From contig CAYOBW010000377.1 of the NCBI GenBank assembly GCA_964402115.1, forward strand, positions 1-6,318: a DNA stretch of 6,318 nucleotides, read 5' to 3'. Shown here one piece after another: positions 5,881-6,318 of the stretch. The position numbers and the translations under genes are program-made. Origin of the DNA: CAYOBW01 sp964402115. GTDB lineage: Bacteria; Verrucomicrobiota; Kiritimatiellia; UBA8416; CAYOBW01. Below the pieces are notes generated by a model. It worked only from the letters and a program-made list of their open reading frames with translations. It was not told where the DNA came from and searched no databases. Positions within the stretch are counted from its first letter, which is position 1; every line of letters starts with the position of its first letter.

Positions 5881-6204
5881 ATGAAACAGTTCCATCACAT
5901 CGGCCTCGTCGCAATGACACCCAAGCCCGGCGAGAGTTACTTTGAATCGCTGAAAGTCTGGGGAACCAATCCCGCCTCCGACCCCATCAATAAAATAGAA
6001 TGGGTGCGGTTCAGCCCTGAAAGCCCGCTGGCCAACACCCCCGTGGCCAAGATGCCGCACACCTCCTGGATGGTCGACAACCTCGATGCCGAGCTGCAAG
6101 GCAAAGATGTTGTCGTTCCCGCCCTCCAGGCCGCTCCCGGCATCCGCATCGCCTACTTCATGCAGGACGGCGCACTGATTGAATACCTCGAAGTCAAATC
6201 GTAG
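5881..6204 (+). CDS. Small VOC-superfamily (glyoxalase/bleomycin-resistance fold) protein
   Basis: VOC proteins build a metal site from paired beta-alpha-beta-beta-beta modules and catalyse isomerisation, epimerisation, C-C cleavage or glutathione addition. This 107-residue protein is slightly shorter than the usual 120-130. The start HHIGLVA (5-11) and the end GALIEYLE (97-104) are classic first- and last-strand sequences. A full set of four candidate ligands is present: His5 or His6, Glu40 (KIEWVRF), His60 (PHTSWMVDN) and Glu101, which argues for an active metalloenzyme rather than a binding protein. ATG 5881 is preceded by AAAGGGA (5868-5874). It follows the kinase by 42 bases and looks like part of the same transcript. 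Possible roles include epimerase or isomerase for a sugar intermediate, or removal of methylglyoxal or lactaldehyde-type by-products from triose phosphate; none is shown. Fold assignment is from motif memory, not a search. Confidence 0.7.
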   Translation: MKQFHHIGLVAMTPKPGESYFESLKVWGTNPASDPINKIEWVRFSPESPLANTPVAKMPHTSWMVDNLDAELQGKDVVVPALQAAPGIRIAYFMQDGALIEYLEVKS

Positions 6205-6231
6205 GACCCAGGCCAACTCCTGATAATAAAT

Positions 6232-6270
6232 CGGTCTTCGGGCGGCGCGGGCCCACGCCCGCTGAAACCG
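6232..6270 (+). other. GC-rich stem-loop downstream of the VOC gene
   Basis: The core stem pairs GCGGGC (6247-6252) with GCCCGC (6257-6262) around CCAC. It is extended by TTC (6237-6239) with GAA (6264-6266) and CGGT (6232-6235) with ACCG (6267-6270), with one bulge and an asymmetric internal loop. An outer CAGGCC (6209-6214) and GGCCTG (6270-6275) pair is also possible. It may cap the 3' end of the transcript or be an extragenic repeat, but there is no T-tract. Nothing else is recognisable in 6205-6318. Confidence 0.3.
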
Positions 6271-6318
6271 GCCTGAAGGCGTGCGTGCTTGCGGGAAACG
6301 GCAGCTGAAGTGGGGTGG

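Noticed and set aside
4477..6216. Two long - strand frames (4477-5388 and 5407-6216) opposite the kinase and VOC genes
   Set aside because: Both lie wholly or mainly across real + strand genes, and neither shows a recognisable motif; they follow from base composition.

Overview
The window holds five complete genes, all on the + strand, packed into one apparent catabolic cluster with short gaps (135, 46, 158 and 42 nt). In order they encode: a GldA-type metal-dependent glycerol dehydrogenase (118-1233); a GlpD-type FAD-dependent glycerol-3-phosphate dehydrogenase (1369-3048); a uroporphyrinogen-decarboxylase-fold protein of the methyltransferase-like group, not HemE (3095-4156); an FGGY sugar kinase that most resembles L-fuculokinase (4315-5838); and a small VOC/glyoxalase-fold protein (5881-6204). 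There is no transporter, regulator, rRNA, tRNA, CRISPR array or transposase. Both ends fall outside these genes, so the full extent of the cluster is not visible.

The DNA is GC-rich with strong G/C preference at third codon positions. Two of the five genes start with TTG behind a strong Shine-Dalgarno sequence. From remembered family sequences, the UROD-like protein (HTDGN and SSSNSIH motifs) and the small VOC protein look like families common in uncultured polysaccharide- and sugar-degrading bacteria of the Planctomycetes-Verrucomicrobia-Lentisphaerae/Kiritimatiellae kind. The imperfect palindrome at 1246-1336, with ATCCGCAGAT ends, fits the extragenic repeats I associate with such genomes. 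This taxonomic guess is weak inference.

A plausible joint role is catabolism of a polyol, ketose or deoxysugar that feeds into triose phosphate. The kinase would phosphorylate the ketose or polyol. The flavoprotein would oxidise a polyol phosphate (glycerol-3-phosphate to dihydroxyacetone phosphate, or an analogue) into the quinone pool. The GldA-like enzyme would interconvert a small polyol and its ketone with NAD(H). The UROD-like and VOC proteins have no assigned role and are the most interesting parts. No aldolase or isomerase is present here, so the substrate cannot be named.

Non-coding structure: a sigma-70-like promoter lies upstream of the first gene. A 91-nt imperfect palindrome fills most of the gap between genes 1 and 2. 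A perfect 7-bp inverted repeat sits just before the ribosome binding site of gene 3. The longer gap before the kinase holds a weak promoter candidate and a 6-bp hairpin. The 114 bases after the last gene contain a GC-rich stem-loop without a T-tract.
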